Both the position numbers and the translations under genes were made by a program. The notes under the pieces were generated by a model. It made no database searches. It was not told the DNA's origin and saw only the letters and a program-made list of their open reading frames with translations. Positions 6,445 to 15,209 of a DNA stretch of 55,735 nt are shown here, piece by piece. The stretch's first letter is position 1. Every line of letters starts with the position of its first letter. Source of the DNA: Mycolicibacterium stellerae (GTDB lineage Bacteria > Actinomycetota > Actinomycetes > Mycobacteriales > Mycobacteriaceae); assembly GCF_003719305.1 (NCBI RefSeq), contig NZ_RARC01000042.1, positions 1-55,735 on the forward strand, in the 5' to 3' direction.

Positions 6445-9315
6445 TCAGAACAGTGACAGCTGCCGCGTGTCCTCGTCACCGAACTTGGCAGGAACCGGCC
6501 GATTGCGCACTCGCACCGGCCACCAGAACCACCGGCCGAGCAGCGCGGCGATGGACGGCGTCATGAATGACCGGACGATCAGCGTGTCGAACAGCAGACC
6601 GAGCGCGATCGTCGTTCCGATCTGGCCCAGCACCAGAAGGTCGCTGAAGATGAACGACGCCATCGTGAACGCGAACACCAAACCCGCCGCGGTCACCACC
6701 GATCCGCTGCCCGCCATCGACCGGATGATGCCGGTGTTGATGCCCGCGTGGATCTCCTCCTTGAACCGGGACACCAGCAGCAGGTTGTAGTCCGACCCCA
6801 CGGCAAGCAGCAGGATCACCGCCAACGGCATGATCACCCAATACAAGGGAATGCCCAACAGGTGCTGCCAGACCAGCACCGACAGGCCGATTGACGCACC
6901 CAACGACAGCGCCACCGTGCCCACGATCACCAGCGCCGCGACGATGCTGCGCGTGATGAACATCATGATGAGCAGGATGAGGCTCATTGAGGCGATGGCG
7001 GCGATGATCAGGTCGTAGTGCGCCATCTCCGAAATGTCCTTGTACGTGGACGCCGTGCCGCCGATGTAGATCTTCGACCCCGCCAACGGCGTCCCCTTGA
7101 CAGCCTCCTGCGCCGCGTGCCTGATCGCGTCGATGTGCGAAATGCCTTCCGGCGTAGCGGGATCCCCCTCGTGGGTGATGATCATCCGCGCGGCCTTGCC
7201 GTCCGGCGACAGGAACAGCTTCAATCCCCGCACGAACTCCGGGTTGCTGAACGCCTCCGGCGGTAGATAGAACGAGTCGTCGGTCTTCGATGCGTCATAC
7301 GCCGCACCCAGCTGCGTCGAGTTCTCCAACGCCGCCGCCGTCTGGTCGTAAATCCCCGACGTCGTCGCGTAGTTCGTCATCGTCAGGTCGCGGTTGGTCT
7401 GCTGCGTGGCGATCTGCGGCGGGATCAGCGCGACCAGCTTCGGCTGCAGCTCATCCAACTTGGCGATGCTGCCCGAGACATTGGCCAGCTGGTCGGTCAG
7501 TTGGTTGATGCCATCAAGGGCGTCGAAGAGGGACCTCAGAGCGAAGCAGATCGGGATGTCGAAACAGTGTGGCTCCCAATAGAAGTAGTTGCGCATCGGC
7601 CGGAAGAAGTCGTCGAAGTTGGCAATCTTGTCGCGCAGATCCTGTGCCACCGCGACGGTCTGCTGAAACGCCTCGCTCTGCTCATGCGTGATGTCGCTCG
7701 ACTGCTGTTGCAGCGCATACTGATCCCGCAAGATGTTGATCGTCTTGTCGATCTCGCCCACCTGCTTCAGCAGATCCGCGGCGCGGTCCTGCTGAAAGGG
7801 CAGGTTGTTGATCTGCGCCGCGCTGTTGGCGCTGATCTGGAACGGGATCGACGTGTGGTCCAGCGGCGTGCCAAGCGGCCGTGTGATCGACTGCACTTGT
7901 GCGATGCCTTTGGTGTGGAACACCGCCTTCGCCACCCGCTCCAACAGGATCATGTCGGTCGGATTGCGCAGATCGTGGTCGGACTCGACCATCATCAGTT
8001 CAGGATTGAGCCGTGCCTTCGAAAAATGCCGCTCGGCAGCGTCGTAGCCCACATTCGACCCGGCACTGTCCGGCATGTACCGGCTGATGTCGTAGCTCAC
8101 CTTGTAGCCGGACAGCGCCACGATTCCGACGAAGGCCAGCGCCAGCGTGGCGATCAGAATCGGTCCCGGCCACCGCACGATCGCCGTTCCGATCCGCCGC
8201 CAGCCGCGCTTGGCCGTCTTGCGCTTTGGCTCCAGTAGCCCGAACCGGCCGGCGATCACGATCACCGCAGGCGCCAGCGTCAATGAGGCGACCAATGAGA
8301 CGAGGACGCCGATCGCTGCCGGGATCCCGAGGCTTTGGAAGTAGGGCATGCGGGTGAAGTAGAGGCAGAACACCGCGCCGGCGATGGTCAGGCCCGAACC
8401 GAGAATCACGTGCGACGTCCCGCGGTACATGTCGTAGAAGGAGGCCTCCCGGTCCATGTCTTCGTTGCGGCGTTCGTGATAGCGGCCGAGCAGGAAGATG
8501 ATGTAGTCGGTGCCGGCCGCAATGACCAACAGGGTGAGGATGTTGGTCGAATACGTTGACAGGCCGATGAACCCGGAGTTCGCCAGCCACGAGACGATGC
8601 CGCGCGCCGCCGACATCTCGATCAGCACCGTGACGAGCGCGATGATCATGGTGACGAATGAGCGGTAGACGATGAGCAACATGATCGCGATCACGCCGAC
8701 GGTCAACAGGGTGACCATCACGGTTCCCTCGTTGCCGACCTCGAACTGGTCTGTGATCTGAGCTGCCGATCCAGCGACGTATGCGTGAATGCCCTGCGGG
8801 GCCGGCGTTTTGGCGATGATGTCGCGCAGCGCATTGACCGACTCCAGCGACAGTGCCTCGCCCTGGTTACCCCTGAGGTACACCTGGACGTACGCGGCCT
8901 TGCCGTCTGAACTCTGTGCGCCTGCCGCGGTCAGCGGATCGCCCCAGAAGTCATCCACGTGTTCGACGTGTTTGGGATCGGCTTCGAACTGCTTCACCAG
9001 CTCGTCGTAATACTTGTGCGCGTCGGCGCCCAGCGGCTGGTCGCCCTCGAGCACCACCATCGCCGCACTGTCGGAGTCGAACGTTTGAAAGACCTTGCCG
9101 ATGCGCTGAAACGCCTGAAGCGACGGCGAATCCGGGGAGCTCAACGCCACGTTTTGCTGTTCACCGACGACTTCGAGCTGCGGTACCAATGCGTTCGTCA
9201 ACCCGGCGACGACGACCCAGAACAACACGATCGGCAGGCAGAGCCAACGGATCCACTTGATGACCCGGTCCGTGAAAGTCAGACGCTCGTCGACGTCGGC
9301 GACGTGGTGGCTCAT
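6445..9315 (-). CDS. MmpL family RND transporter
   Basis: A 956-residue inner-membrane RND exporter, close to the length of MmpL4/MmpL5. It has one membrane segment near residue 25, a large periplasmic loop, and a block of segments at about 195-370 that includes TDYIIFLLGRYHERR. A second periplasmic loop with long helical, Gln-rich stretches is followed by a second block at about 755-930 with SDYNLLLVSRFKEE. The paired DY residues in the two blocks are the proton-relay positions typical of MmpL proteins. The start overlaps the mmpS stop by 4 bases (ATGA), so the two are co-translated. MmpS/MmpL pairs export lipids or siderophores and some pump drugs; the substrate here cannot be told. A TetR gene lies just upstream. 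Confidence 0.93.
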   Translation of the reverse strand: MSHHVADVDERLTFTDRVIKWIRWLCLPIVLFWVVVAGLTNALVPQLEVVGEQQNVALSSPDSPSLQAFQRIGKVFQTFDSDSAAMVVLEGDQPLGADAHKYYDELVKQFEADPKHVEHVDDFWGDPLTAAGAQSSDGKAAYVQVYLRGNQGEALSLESVNALRDIIAKTPAPQGIHAYVAGSAAQITDQFEVGNEGTVMVTLLTVGVIAIMLLIVYRSFVTMIIALVTVLIEMSAARGIVSWLANSGFIGLSTYSTNILTLLVIAAGTDYIIFLLGRYHERRNEDMDREASFYDMYRGTSHVILGSGLTIAGAVFCLYFTRMPYFQSLGIPAAIGVLVSLVASLTLAPAVIVIAGRFGLLEPKRKTAKRGWRRIGTAIVRWPGPILIATLALAFVGIVALSGYKVSYDISRYMPDSAGSNVGYDAAERHFSKARLNPELMMVESDHDLRNPTDMILLERVAKAVFHTKGIAQVQSITRPLGTPLDHTSIPFQISANSAAQINNLPFQQDRAADLLKQVGEIDKTINILRDQYALQQQSSDITHEQSEAFQQTVAVAQDLRDKIANFDDFFRPMRNYFYWEPHCFDIPICFALRSLFDALDGINQLTDQLANVSGSIAKLDELQPKLVALIPPQIATQQTNRDLTMTNYATTSGIYDQTAAALENSTQLGAAYDASKTDDSFYLPPEAFSNPEFVRGLKLFLSPDGKAARMIITHEGDPATPEGISHIDAIRHAAQEAVKGTPLAGSKIYIGGTASTYKDISEMAHYDLIIAAIASMSLILLIMMFITRSIVAALVIVGTVALSLGASIGLSVLVWQHLLGIPLYWVIMPLAVILLLAVGSDYNLLLVSRFKEEIHAGINTGIIRSMAGSGSVVTAAGLVFAFTMASFIFSDLLVLGQIGTTIALGLLFDTLIVRSFMTPSIAALLGRWFWWPVRVRNRPVPAKFGDEDTRQLSLF

Positions 9316-9758
9316 CCGGACTTGTCCAGGCAGTAGGTGTAGGCGTTCAGGGTATTGACCGTTCTCTCGTCCTTGACGACGTCGTCGATCTTGATTCGGC
9401 AGCCGATGGAGTCACTGTCGCCCTGGGCGGAGACGTTGACGAACACGGCGGGTTGGGTGGTGGTGGTGTCGTAGGCCCACGGCAGCGTTGTGTTGTCGAC
9501 GCGCTGGGGTTGGGCGTTGACGTCGGTGTAGGTGATCGTCGCGACGGTGCCCGGGGGGCCGAAGACCTCCATGACGACATGCTTGGGGTTGAACGGGACG
9601 ATGTCGTTGGCAGCCCCGCTGGGGGTGGAGACGACGTCCTTGGAGCCGAAGATGCCGTTGAGGCGGTACACCGCGAATCCAGCCACCGCGATCACCAGCA
9701 CCGCCACGAGAACCATCCACCGCCGCATCAATCGGCTTCCGATCGAAAACCGCTGCAT
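9312..9758 (-). CDS. MmpS family accessory protein
   Basis: A 148-residue partner of the adjacent MmpL. One N-terminal membrane anchor (residues about 13-30) is followed by a periplasmic beta-rich domain with VVMEVFGPPGTVATITYTDV, a conserved WAYDTTTT strand and a C-terminal part holding two cysteines (IGCRI and YTYCLD) that could form a disulfide. MmpS proteins support assembly or substrate handling of the cognate MmpL. Its gene leads the operon and the 140 bases before it contain a 13-bp palindrome, a plausible site for the neighbouring TetR. Confidence 0.92.
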   Translation of the reverse strand: MQRFSIGSRLMRRWMVLVAVLVIAVAGFAVYRLNGIFGSKDVVSTPSGAANDIVPFNPKHVVMEVFGPPGTVATITYTDVNAQPQRVDNTTLPWAYDTTTTQPAVFVNVSAQGDSDSIGCRIKIDDVVKDERTVNTLNAYTYCLDKSG

Positions 9759-9831
9759 CCGTGACCCTTTCGACGAGCGGCACTACGTTGGCGGACAGTG
9801 GGGACGCGTTTTCTTCAGCTCGGGGGCGGTA

Positions 9832-9855
9832 TCAACTTAGTTGACAGTACGGTAC
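9832..9855. promoter_or_regulatory. Palindromic candidate operator upstream of mmpS-mmpL
   Basis: TCAACTTAGTTGA at 9832-9844 is a perfect palindrome with 6-base arms around a single T. A second short symmetric element GTACGGTAC follows at 9847-9855. Both lie 74-97 bases before the mmpS start, between it and the TetR gene, the usual place for a local TetR operator. Binding is inferred, not shown. Confidence 0.4.
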
Positions 9856-9898
9856 GGGACCGGACTGCTCAAGTCCTCCCTCGGTTGGCCCCACCACC

Positions 9899-10537
9899 TC
9901 ATGTGTTGTAACGCGTGAGGCTCGGGATGAGCACGTTGTCTACGAGGTTATGAATCGTCTCGGGGGCTGGGGTATTCCCGGTCAGCACCGTGCGATAGAT
10001 GAGATAGCCGGGCAAAACGTCCCAGAGGTCTTCGGTGATGGCCGACGCCAGGATCTCGCCGCGGTCGACGGCACGGGCGAGGACGCGCGACATGAGCGCC
10101 TTGCGCTGGTCCAGGAACTGCTCGTGCATCATGGCGTCGAGCTTGGCGCTGCGAGACGTCTCCACGAGCACCGCGCGAATGGTGCCCGCATGGACGCTGA
10201 CGTGAGCGCGGATCTGCTCTCCCAGCCGCAGCAGATCGTCGCGCAGTGAGCCGGTGTCGGGGTCGACCGCGACCTGGCGGGTGCCTTCGACGAATGCGGC
10301 CAACACGAGTTCGGCCTTCGTCGGCCACCGTCGATACAGCGTGGCCTTGCTTGCGCGCGCCGTCATGGCCACCGCATCGACGGTCAGCCGGTCGTAGCCA
10401 TGTTCCTGGAGCAGCTCCAGCGTCACCGCGAGCAGCTCACACTCCCTTGGTGACCACGCAGGCTCCGCCCCGCCAGCGGAACTCCGGATCACGGGAGCCT
10501 CCATCGAACCACTGGACATGTGCGAAAGAGTATGCAC
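9899..10537 (-). CDS. TetR family transcriptional regulator next to mmpS-mmpL
   Basis: A 212-residue regulator. Its N-terminal helix-turn-helix (residues about 30-75) includes GYDRLTVDAVAMTARASKATLYRRW, the classic TetR recognition pattern, and a helical ligand and dimer domain follows. A GTG start at 10537 overlaps the upstream regulator stop as TAGTG with an AAGG before it; an ATG at 10519 is the alternative. Since it sits directly upstream of mmpS-mmpL on the same strand, I infer that it controls that exporter and possibly itself, as TetR genes beside mmpS/mmpL do in other mycobacteria. The ligand is unknown. Confidence 0.88.
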   Translation of the reverse strand: MHTLSHMSSGSMEAPVIRSSAGGAEPAWSPRECELLAVTLELLQEHGYDRLTVDAVAMTARASKATLYRRWPTKAELVLAAFVEGTRQVAVDPDTGSLRDDLLRLGEQIRAHVSVHAGTIRAVLVETSRSAKLDAMMHEQFLDQRKALMSRVLARAVDRGEILASAITEDLWDVLPGYLIYRTVLTGNTPAPETIHNLVDNVLIPSLTRYNT

Positions 10538-11625
10538 TAGAGGCCTTGATGGATACCCGTCGTCCGGAATCGGGTCCGGTACATGCTGGGCGAGACGCCG
10601 AGCGCCCGGCGGAAAGTGCGACGCATCGTGTCGGCGGACCCGAAACCGGCTCGCCGCGCGACGGCGTCCTGGCCGTGGTCACCCGTGGCGAGCAGCACCT
10701 TCGCCGCCTCCAGCCGCGCCTGCTCGACGAACCGCGCCGGGGTCATCCCGACCTGCATCCGAAACATGCGGACCAGATGCCGCTCGCTGACCGCCGCACG
10801 ATCGGCCATCGCCGCGATCGAGTGATCGGCACCGGGATCGGCGACAACGGAGTCGATGATCTCGCGCAGACCCCTCGACACGGGCAGTGCCGCCTCGGTC
10901 CACACACTGAACTGCGCTTGACCGCCCGGCCGCTGCAGAAAGACGACCATCCAGCGAGCCACTCGCCGGGCGACGTCAGGACCGTAGTCGCTTTCCACCA
11001 GTGCGAGTCCGAGGTCGATGCCTGCCGTGATCCCCGCGCCGGTGATGTAGCGGCCGTCGTGCACGAACAGTGAATCCGGGTCCACCACGACCTCGGGATA
11101 GGTGCGAGCCAGCTCCTGACAATGCGCCCAATGCGTCGTCGCGCGACGACCGTCGAGCAACCCGAGGGCCGCGAGCACGAACGCGCCGGTGCATACCGAG
11201 GCGACCCTGCGCGCCCGCGGCGCCAGCTCGCCCACCATCTCCAGCGCCGCCGAGACGACGTCGGGGGTCTGCTCTTCGGGGATGTCATGTTCGCCGGGGG
11301 TGAAGTTGAAGTCGGGCGGCACCCCGCCTGGCACGATCAACGTGTCGATCCACTGCGGTACCGCGGCGAGCGGCATGTCGACGTTGAGCGACACGAACGA
11401 CGTCGTTTCGACGGCCTCGCCGGTTATCGACGCAAGGATCACGTTGTAGTTTGCGCCGAAGTCGTTTGCGCGAGCGAAGATCTCGAGCGGGGCGGCGACG
11501 TCCTGCAACGTCACCTTGTCGTACAACGCAAAGACGACCGTCTTCGGCGCCTTCGGGCCTTTGGTCTTCGCGGGCCGGCGCCCGGCCGCCTTGTGCACCC
11601 GCTGCGGCATCGTTTCGTCGGACAT
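10537..11625 (-). CDS. GlxA-type transcriptional regulator (DJ-1/PfpI plus AraC HTH)
   Basis: About 362 residues. The N-terminal half is a DJ-1/PfpI amidotransferase-like domain with the nucleophile-elbow sequence ASVCTGAFVLAALGLLDG followed by RATTHW. The C-terminal third is an AraC double helix-turn-helix (AVSERHLVRMFRMQVGMTPARF, then GFGSADTMRRTFRRALGVSP). The start is the ATG at 11625, behind AAAGGA, in preference to an ATG 42 bases upstream. It is transcribed divergently from the nitrile-hydratase operon, about 200 bases away. AraC-type proteins regulate nitrile genes in other actinobacteria, so control of that operon is a reasonable inference. It is also linked by a 1-base overlap to the TetR gene, so it could instead belong to the exporter locus. 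Confidence 0.88.
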   Translation of the reverse strand: MSDETMPQRVHKAAGRRPAKTKGPKAPKTVVFALYDKVTLQDVAAPLEIFARANDFGANYNVILASITGEAVETTSFVSLNVDMPLAAVPQWIDTLIVPGGVPPDFNFTPGEHDIPEEQTPDVVSAALEMVGELAPRARRVASVCTGAFVLAALGLLDGRRATTHWAHCQELARTYPEVVVDPDSLFVHDGRYITGAGITAGIDLGLALVESDYGPDVARRVARWMVVFLQRPGGQAQFSVWTEAALPVSRGLREIIDSVVADPGADHSIAAMADRAAVSERHLVRMFRMQVGMTPARFVEQARLEAAKVLLATGDHGQDAVARRAGFGSADTMRRTFRRALGVSPSMYRTRFRTTGIHQGL

Positions 11626-11821
11626 CTGCCGCTGTCCTTTCGTGGCCCCACCTGAAGGTGAACTCAAGTTAGCGGGAGTCTGTTACGAAGGCGTTGCGGG
11701 CGGGCCGGACGGCTTCAGGCTCGCCGGAGAAGTCCGAAATTGCGCGATTCGTGTCCGCTGCTGCCGGGCGGAGCAATGCAAAGGTAACGCCACCGAAACC
11801 TGCTGGCCTGAACCTCATTTC

Positions 11822-12364
11822 ATGGATTCTCGAACAGCCTTGACGCTCAGCATAGGTGTCCTCGGCGGGCTGGCGGTCGCGCTGACCGCCGAAGTCATCA
11901 CGGTGCCCATCTGGGTGGTGTTTCTGTCCTGGGCGTCGTTCTTCTTCGTCGGCGGCGGTATCGCCGGCTGGGTCCGGTCGGTGTCGTCGAACCTCGTCGG
12001 CGTGCTGATCGCCTCGGCCAGCCTGTATGCCGCCTACCTGATGGGCGGCAGCCTGCTGGTCACCGCCATCGCCGTGGGTGTCGGCAGCGCGCTGATGGTG
12101 CAGGCGTCATGGGTGCCGCTGCTGGCCACCACCCCGGCCGTCGTCGTCGGATTCGCCTCCACCGTGTCGACGGTGGCCGGAACCCGCAACGACATCACCG
12201 TCACCACCATCTCCCACCCCGGCCTGGTCGCCGCGCTGGCGTGTGTGCTCGGGGCGTCGTTCGGGTTGCTGTCCGAGTACCTGGCCACCGCGATGACGAA
12301 AAAACCGGCCGCTCAACCCGCAGCCAGTACGGAGACCCCGTCCACGGAAGGAAGCCCTGCCTGA
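11822..12364 (+). CDS. DUF1097 family membrane protein
   Basis: A 180-residue integral membrane protein with about five hydrophobic segments spanning residues 5-155 and a short hydrophilic Pro/Ser/Thr tail, matching DUF1097. The ATG at 11822 is chosen because coding character begins there. The stop overlaps the start of the nitrile-hydratase beta gene (TGATG), so it is part of the operon. DUF1097 proteins have no established function. The position before a metal-dependent nitrile hydratase suggests transport of substrate or amide product, but that is only inference. Confidence 0.75.
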   Translation: MDSRTALTLSIGVLGGLAVALTAEVITVPIWVVFLSWASFFFVGGGIAGWVRSVSSNLVGVLIASASLYAAYLMGGSLLVTAIAVGVGSALMVQASWVPLLATTPAVVVGFASTVSTVAGTRNDITVTTISHPGLVAALACVLGASFGLLSEYLATAMTKKPAAQPAASTETPSTEGSPA

Positions 12365-13101
12365 TGAAACTGCAGCACTATCTCGGCGGCCTGGAAGGCC
12401 TGCCCGAGCCGTTGACCCTGGAGAAGCGGGTCTTCGTGGAGGAATGGGAGAAGCGCATCTTCGGCATCCACGTCGCGATGATGGGGTTGTCCAACCATCT
12501 CGGGTCGGCACTGCCGGAATACCCCATCGACGAGGTGCCGACGACCTTCAAGGACGAGTGGACATGGGCCGACCTTCGCACCGGCGCCGAGGCGATGAAC
12601 CCCTTCGACTATTTCAAGTTTCGCTATTACGAGAAGTGGCTCGGCGGGATCACCCAGTTCTTCATCGACAAGGGCTACGTGACCGAAGCCGAACTTGCCG
12701 ACCGCGCCGCCGAACTCTCTTCTGCCGCAGACGCTGACGGCGCGCAGGCGATCGACGAGCAGGTGATCTCCTACCTGCGCCTGGGTGACAGTCCGCGGCG
12801 CGACGTCGCCCATCCGAAATTCGCCGTCGGTTCCAAGGTCCGCATCACCAACGTGCCTGCCGACGCGCACAGCCGCCTGCCGGGCTATCTGCGCGACCGG
12901 ATCGGCACCGTCGAGCGCGTCTTCGAGGGCGACTACGCCTACTTCTGCCACACCGGCGACGGCATCGGCGACCCGATGCCGATCTACATCGTCGAATTCG
13001 AACCGGCCGAAATCTGGGGCGCACGCGCCGAGAACGGCCCGCTGATGCTCTACGCGGAGCTTTTCGAGGCCTATTTGGAATCGACCGAGGAGGAGTCATG
13101 A
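12364..13101 (+). CDS. nthB: Nitrile hydratase subunit beta
   Basis: A 245-residue beta subunit. The N-terminal part (DLRTGAEAMNPFDYFKFRYYEKWL) and the C-terminal SH3-like barrel (FAVGSKVRITN, HSRLPGYLRDRIGTVERV, then IYIVEFEPAEIWG) are characteristic. Nitrile hydratase adds water to a nitrile to give the amide, in the cytoplasm, as alpha/beta dimers or tetramers. The beta-before-alpha order seen here is that of the cobalt-type enzymes. Its start overlaps the DUF1097 stop and its stop overlaps the alpha start by 4 bases, indicating tight translational coupling. Confidence 0.93.
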   Translation: MKLQHYLGGLEGLPEPLTLEKRVFVEEWEKRIFGIHVAMMGLSNHLGSALPEYPIDEVPTTFKDEWTWADLRTGAEAMNPFDYFKFRYYEKWLGGITQFFIDKGYVTEAELADRAAELSSAADADGAQAIDEQVISYLRLGDSPRRDVAHPKFAVGSKVRITNVPADAHSRLPGYLRDRIGTVERVFEGDYAYFCHTGDGIGDPMPIYIVEFEPAEIWGARAENGPLMLYAELFEAYLESTEEES

Positions 13102-13718
13102 CCGGCCAGTTCGCCTACCCGCCCGACCGTGAAGAGGCCAGCGCCAAGAAGGCAGCCGCGCTGGAGTCGTTGCTGATCGAGAAGGGCGTCATCACACCAC
13201 ACACCGTCGACAAGGTGCTCGCGTACTTCGAGACCGAGATGACGCCGCTGAACGGCAAGAAGATCGTCGTAAAGGCATGGACTGACCCGGAATTCGCGGA
13301 AAAGGTCGTGACGGACACCCCTGCGGCCATCGCCGAACTGGACTTCCCCGACGGCATGGCGGGCGCCGAGGGTGAGCACCTGCAGGCTGTTGCGAACACC
13401 TCCGGGGTGCACAACCTGGTGATCTGCACGTTGTGCTCGTGTTTCCCGTGGCCGGTGCTCGGCCTGCCGCCCTACTGGTACAAGGATCCGACCTTCCGGG
13501 CTCGCGCCGCCCGTGAACCGCGCAAGGTGCTCGCCGAAGTCGGCCTCGAGCTACCGGCGGACACCGAGATCAAGGTGTGGGATTCCAGCGGTCACTCGCG
13601 ATGGTTCGTCATCCCCGAAAGGCCGTCTGGTACCGAGGATTTCACCGACGATATGTTGATGGATCTGGTGACCACCGAGGCGATGATCGGTGTGGCACTC
13701 GCTGGGTCGGCGTCATGA
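13098..13718 (+). CDS. nthA: Nitrile hydratase subunit alpha, cobalt type
   Basis: A 206-residue metal-carrying subunit. The claw motif CTLCSC is at residues 110-115. Cys110, Cys113, Ser114 and Cys115 would ligand a low-spin metal, with Cys113 and Cys115 normally oxidised. Thr at position 111 is the cobalt-type signature (iron enzymes have Ser). The motif continues PWPVLGLPPYWYKDP, as expected, with Phe116 at the position where Tyr is common. The enzyme hydrates nitriles to amides. The gene sits between the beta subunit and the activator with 4-base overlaps on both sides. Two cobalt transporter genes follow, in agreement with the metal assignment. Confidence 0.95.
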   Translation: MTGQFAYPPDREEASAKKAAALESLLIEKGVITPHTVDKVLAYFETEMTPLNGKKIVVKAWTDPEFAEKVVTDTPAAIAELDFPDGMAGAEGEHLQAVANTSGVHNLVICTLCSCFPWPVLGLPPYWYKDPTFRARAAREPRKVLAEVGLELPADTEIKVWDSSGHSRWFVIPERPSGTEDFTDDMLMDLVTTEAMIGVALAGSAS

Positions 13719-14032
13719 AGCTGCACGAAACCTGCACTACCGATCAGGCGGCGCCACAGTTCGACCACGACTGGCAGCGAAGGGCCTTCGGGCTGGCGCT
13801 TGCGCTGTCGGAGTTCCGCCACTACCCGTGGAGCGAATTCCAGGAGACGTTGATCGCGACGATCGGCGAGTGGGAGAGCAGGCCCGAATCCGAACGGGGA
13901 CAGTGGGAGTACTACGACCATTGGGTGAAGACGCTCGAGACGCTCGTTGACCGCCACCAGCTCCTGACGGCGCCGGTGCTCACCGATTCTGGTGACCACG
14001 CGCTTCCCGTCCCACACGATCACGACCACTGA
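13715..14032 (+). CDS. Nitrile hydratase activator / accessory protein (P14K type)
   Basis: A 105-residue protein whose start overlaps the alpha stop (ATGA). It has FDHDWQRRAFGLALALSE near residues 17-34 and YYDHWVKTLETLV near 66-78, the signature of nitrile-hydratase accessory proteins, which swap with or load metal into the alpha subunit. The C-terminus ends in a His/Asp cluster (HDHDH) suited to cobalt binding. It is needed for maturation of cobalt-type enzymes, and its place in the operon is standard. Confidence 0.9.
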   Translation: MKLHETCTTDQAAPQFDHDWQRRAFGLALALSEFRHYPWSEFQETLIATIGEWESRPESERGQWEYYDHWVKTLETLVDRHQLLTAPVLTDSGDHALPVPHDHDH

Positions 14033-14041
14033 GGAACTTCG

Positions 14042-14275
14042 ATGAACCCTGCCAACAATGCCAACCCCGCCCTCGGCCTGCCCCGCGTCAACCTGCGAGC
14101 CGCCGCCGCGTCCCTCGCGACCCCGGCCCGGCTGACCGCGATCACGATGCTGGCGTTGATCGCCTACTACTTCGTCGGCTTCGACCAGGGCGCGGTGTCG
14201 GTGTTCGGCTCGGACACCCACATCCACGAGTTCTTGCACGACGGCAGGCACCTGCTGGGATTCCCATGCCACTGA
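14042..14275 (+). CDS. cbtB: Cobalt transporter subunit CbtB
   Basis: A 77-residue membrane protein with a single hydrophobic segment (about residues 29-50) and a C-terminal His-rich tail (DTHIHEFLHDGRHLLGFPCH), which is the CbtB hallmark. With CbtA it forms a small cobalt uptake system usually found with cobalamin genes. Here it lies 9 bases after the nitrile-hydratase activator and its end overlaps cbtA by 10 bases. Transport of cobalt for the nitrile hydratase is therefore a strong inference. Confidence 0.88.
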   Translation: MNPANNANPALGLPRVNLRAAAASLATPARLTAITMLALIAYYFVGFDQGAVSVFGSDTHIHEFLHDGRHLLGFPCH

Positions 14276-15111
14276 CGCCCGAAGTTCCCTCCGTTGTCCG
14301 CTATCTCGTTCCCGGCGCAGTCGCAGGCATCGCGGCGTTCGCCTTCAGCCGGGTGATGATCGCGCCGCTGATCGACGCCGCCATCGACTACGAGGGTGCG
14401 CGCGAGCACGCCGAGGCGCAGCTCGTCGGCGGTGAACACGGCCACAGCCATGAGCTGTTCACCCGAGCCGTTCAACAGAACTTCGGTGCCGCCGTCGGCA
14501 TCGTCGTCTTCGGTATCGCCATGGGGGTCCTGTTCGCCGTCGCCTATTCCGCGATCCGCGCTTGGCTGGACCGGCGGGGCTTCAGGCCGGATTCCACCGG
14601 CCTGGCGCTATTGCTCGCTGCTGGAATGTTCGTGGCCATCGCGCTGATGCCGGGCCTGAAATATCCGGCCAACCCACCCAGCGTCGGGCTGGAAGACACG
14701 ATGGCAGCGCGTAGTTCGGCGTTCCTGACGATCGTGGTGATCTCAGTGCTGAGTGCGGGTGCCGCGCTGGCAGCCGGGCTCGCCTTGTCGCGCCGATGGG
14801 GACCTTGGCGGGCCGCTGGGCTGGCCGTCGGCGGCTACGTCGTTGTGATGCTTGCGGCGATGATGCTGTTGCCGACGTTTCACGAGGTCCCCGGTCCGCT
14901 GGCCGGTCAGGACGGATTGGTGCTCGACGGCTTCCCCGCCGAGGTACTGGCCGAGTTCCGGCTCTATTCGCTGATGAACCAGGCGTTGATGTGGCTGGTC
15001 ATCGGCGCGACGTGGGCCTGCCTGGCCGCCGTGTGGGCGTCGAAGCGGCGACGCGACGTGCGCGCCGGCGCAGGGGCGAGCCGCGAACCTGCGCCGGCCC
15101 GATTCGGGTAG
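14266..15111 (+). CDS. cbtA: Cobalt transporter subunit CbtA
   Basis: A 281-residue inner-membrane protein with about six hydrophobic segments. It contains a His/Glu cluster (GGEHGHSHELFTR) near residue 55 just before the second segment, and LPTFHEVPGPL further on, both typical of CbtA. The conserved AYSAIRAWL segment follows the second helix. It is the presumed permease partner of CbtB and the last clear gene of the nitrile operon. No cobalamin riboswitch was recognised upstream of this operon. Confidence 0.88.
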   Translation: MPLTPEVPSVVRYLVPGAVAGIAAFAFSRVMIAPLIDAAIDYEGAREHAEAQLVGGEHGHSHELFTRAVQQNFGAAVGIVVFGIAMGVLFAVAYSAIRAWLDRRGFRPDSTGLALLLAAGMFVAIALMPGLKYPANPPSVGLEDTMAARSSAFLTIVVISVLSAGAALAAGLALSRRWGPWRAAGLAVGGYVVVMLAAMMLLPTFHEVPGPLAGQDGLVLDGFPAEVLAEFRLYSLMNQALMWLVIGATWACLAAVWASKRRRDVRAGAGASREPAPARFG

Positions 15112-15154
15112 TCGACTACTCGCGCCACCGCAACTGCACCGCCATAGCGTCCCC

Positions 15155-15186
15155 GTTATCCGGCACAGCCGTTATCCGGTACAGCC
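15155..15186. repeat. Tandem 16-bp direct repeat
   Basis: GTTATCCGGCACAGCC (15155-15170) is followed directly by the same sequence with one change, C to T (15171-15186). The pair ends 23 bases before the start of a 49-residue ORF, so it may be an operator or promoter-linked element for that gene. Confidence 0.7.
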
Positions 15187-15209
15187 GGCTCACAACAGGG
15201 GACACCGAA

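Noticed and set aside
11668..11821. Possible cobalamin riboswitch before the cobalt nitrile hydratase operon
   Set aside because: The conserved B12-box pattern could not be found in the 154 bases available; an Rfam search would settle it.
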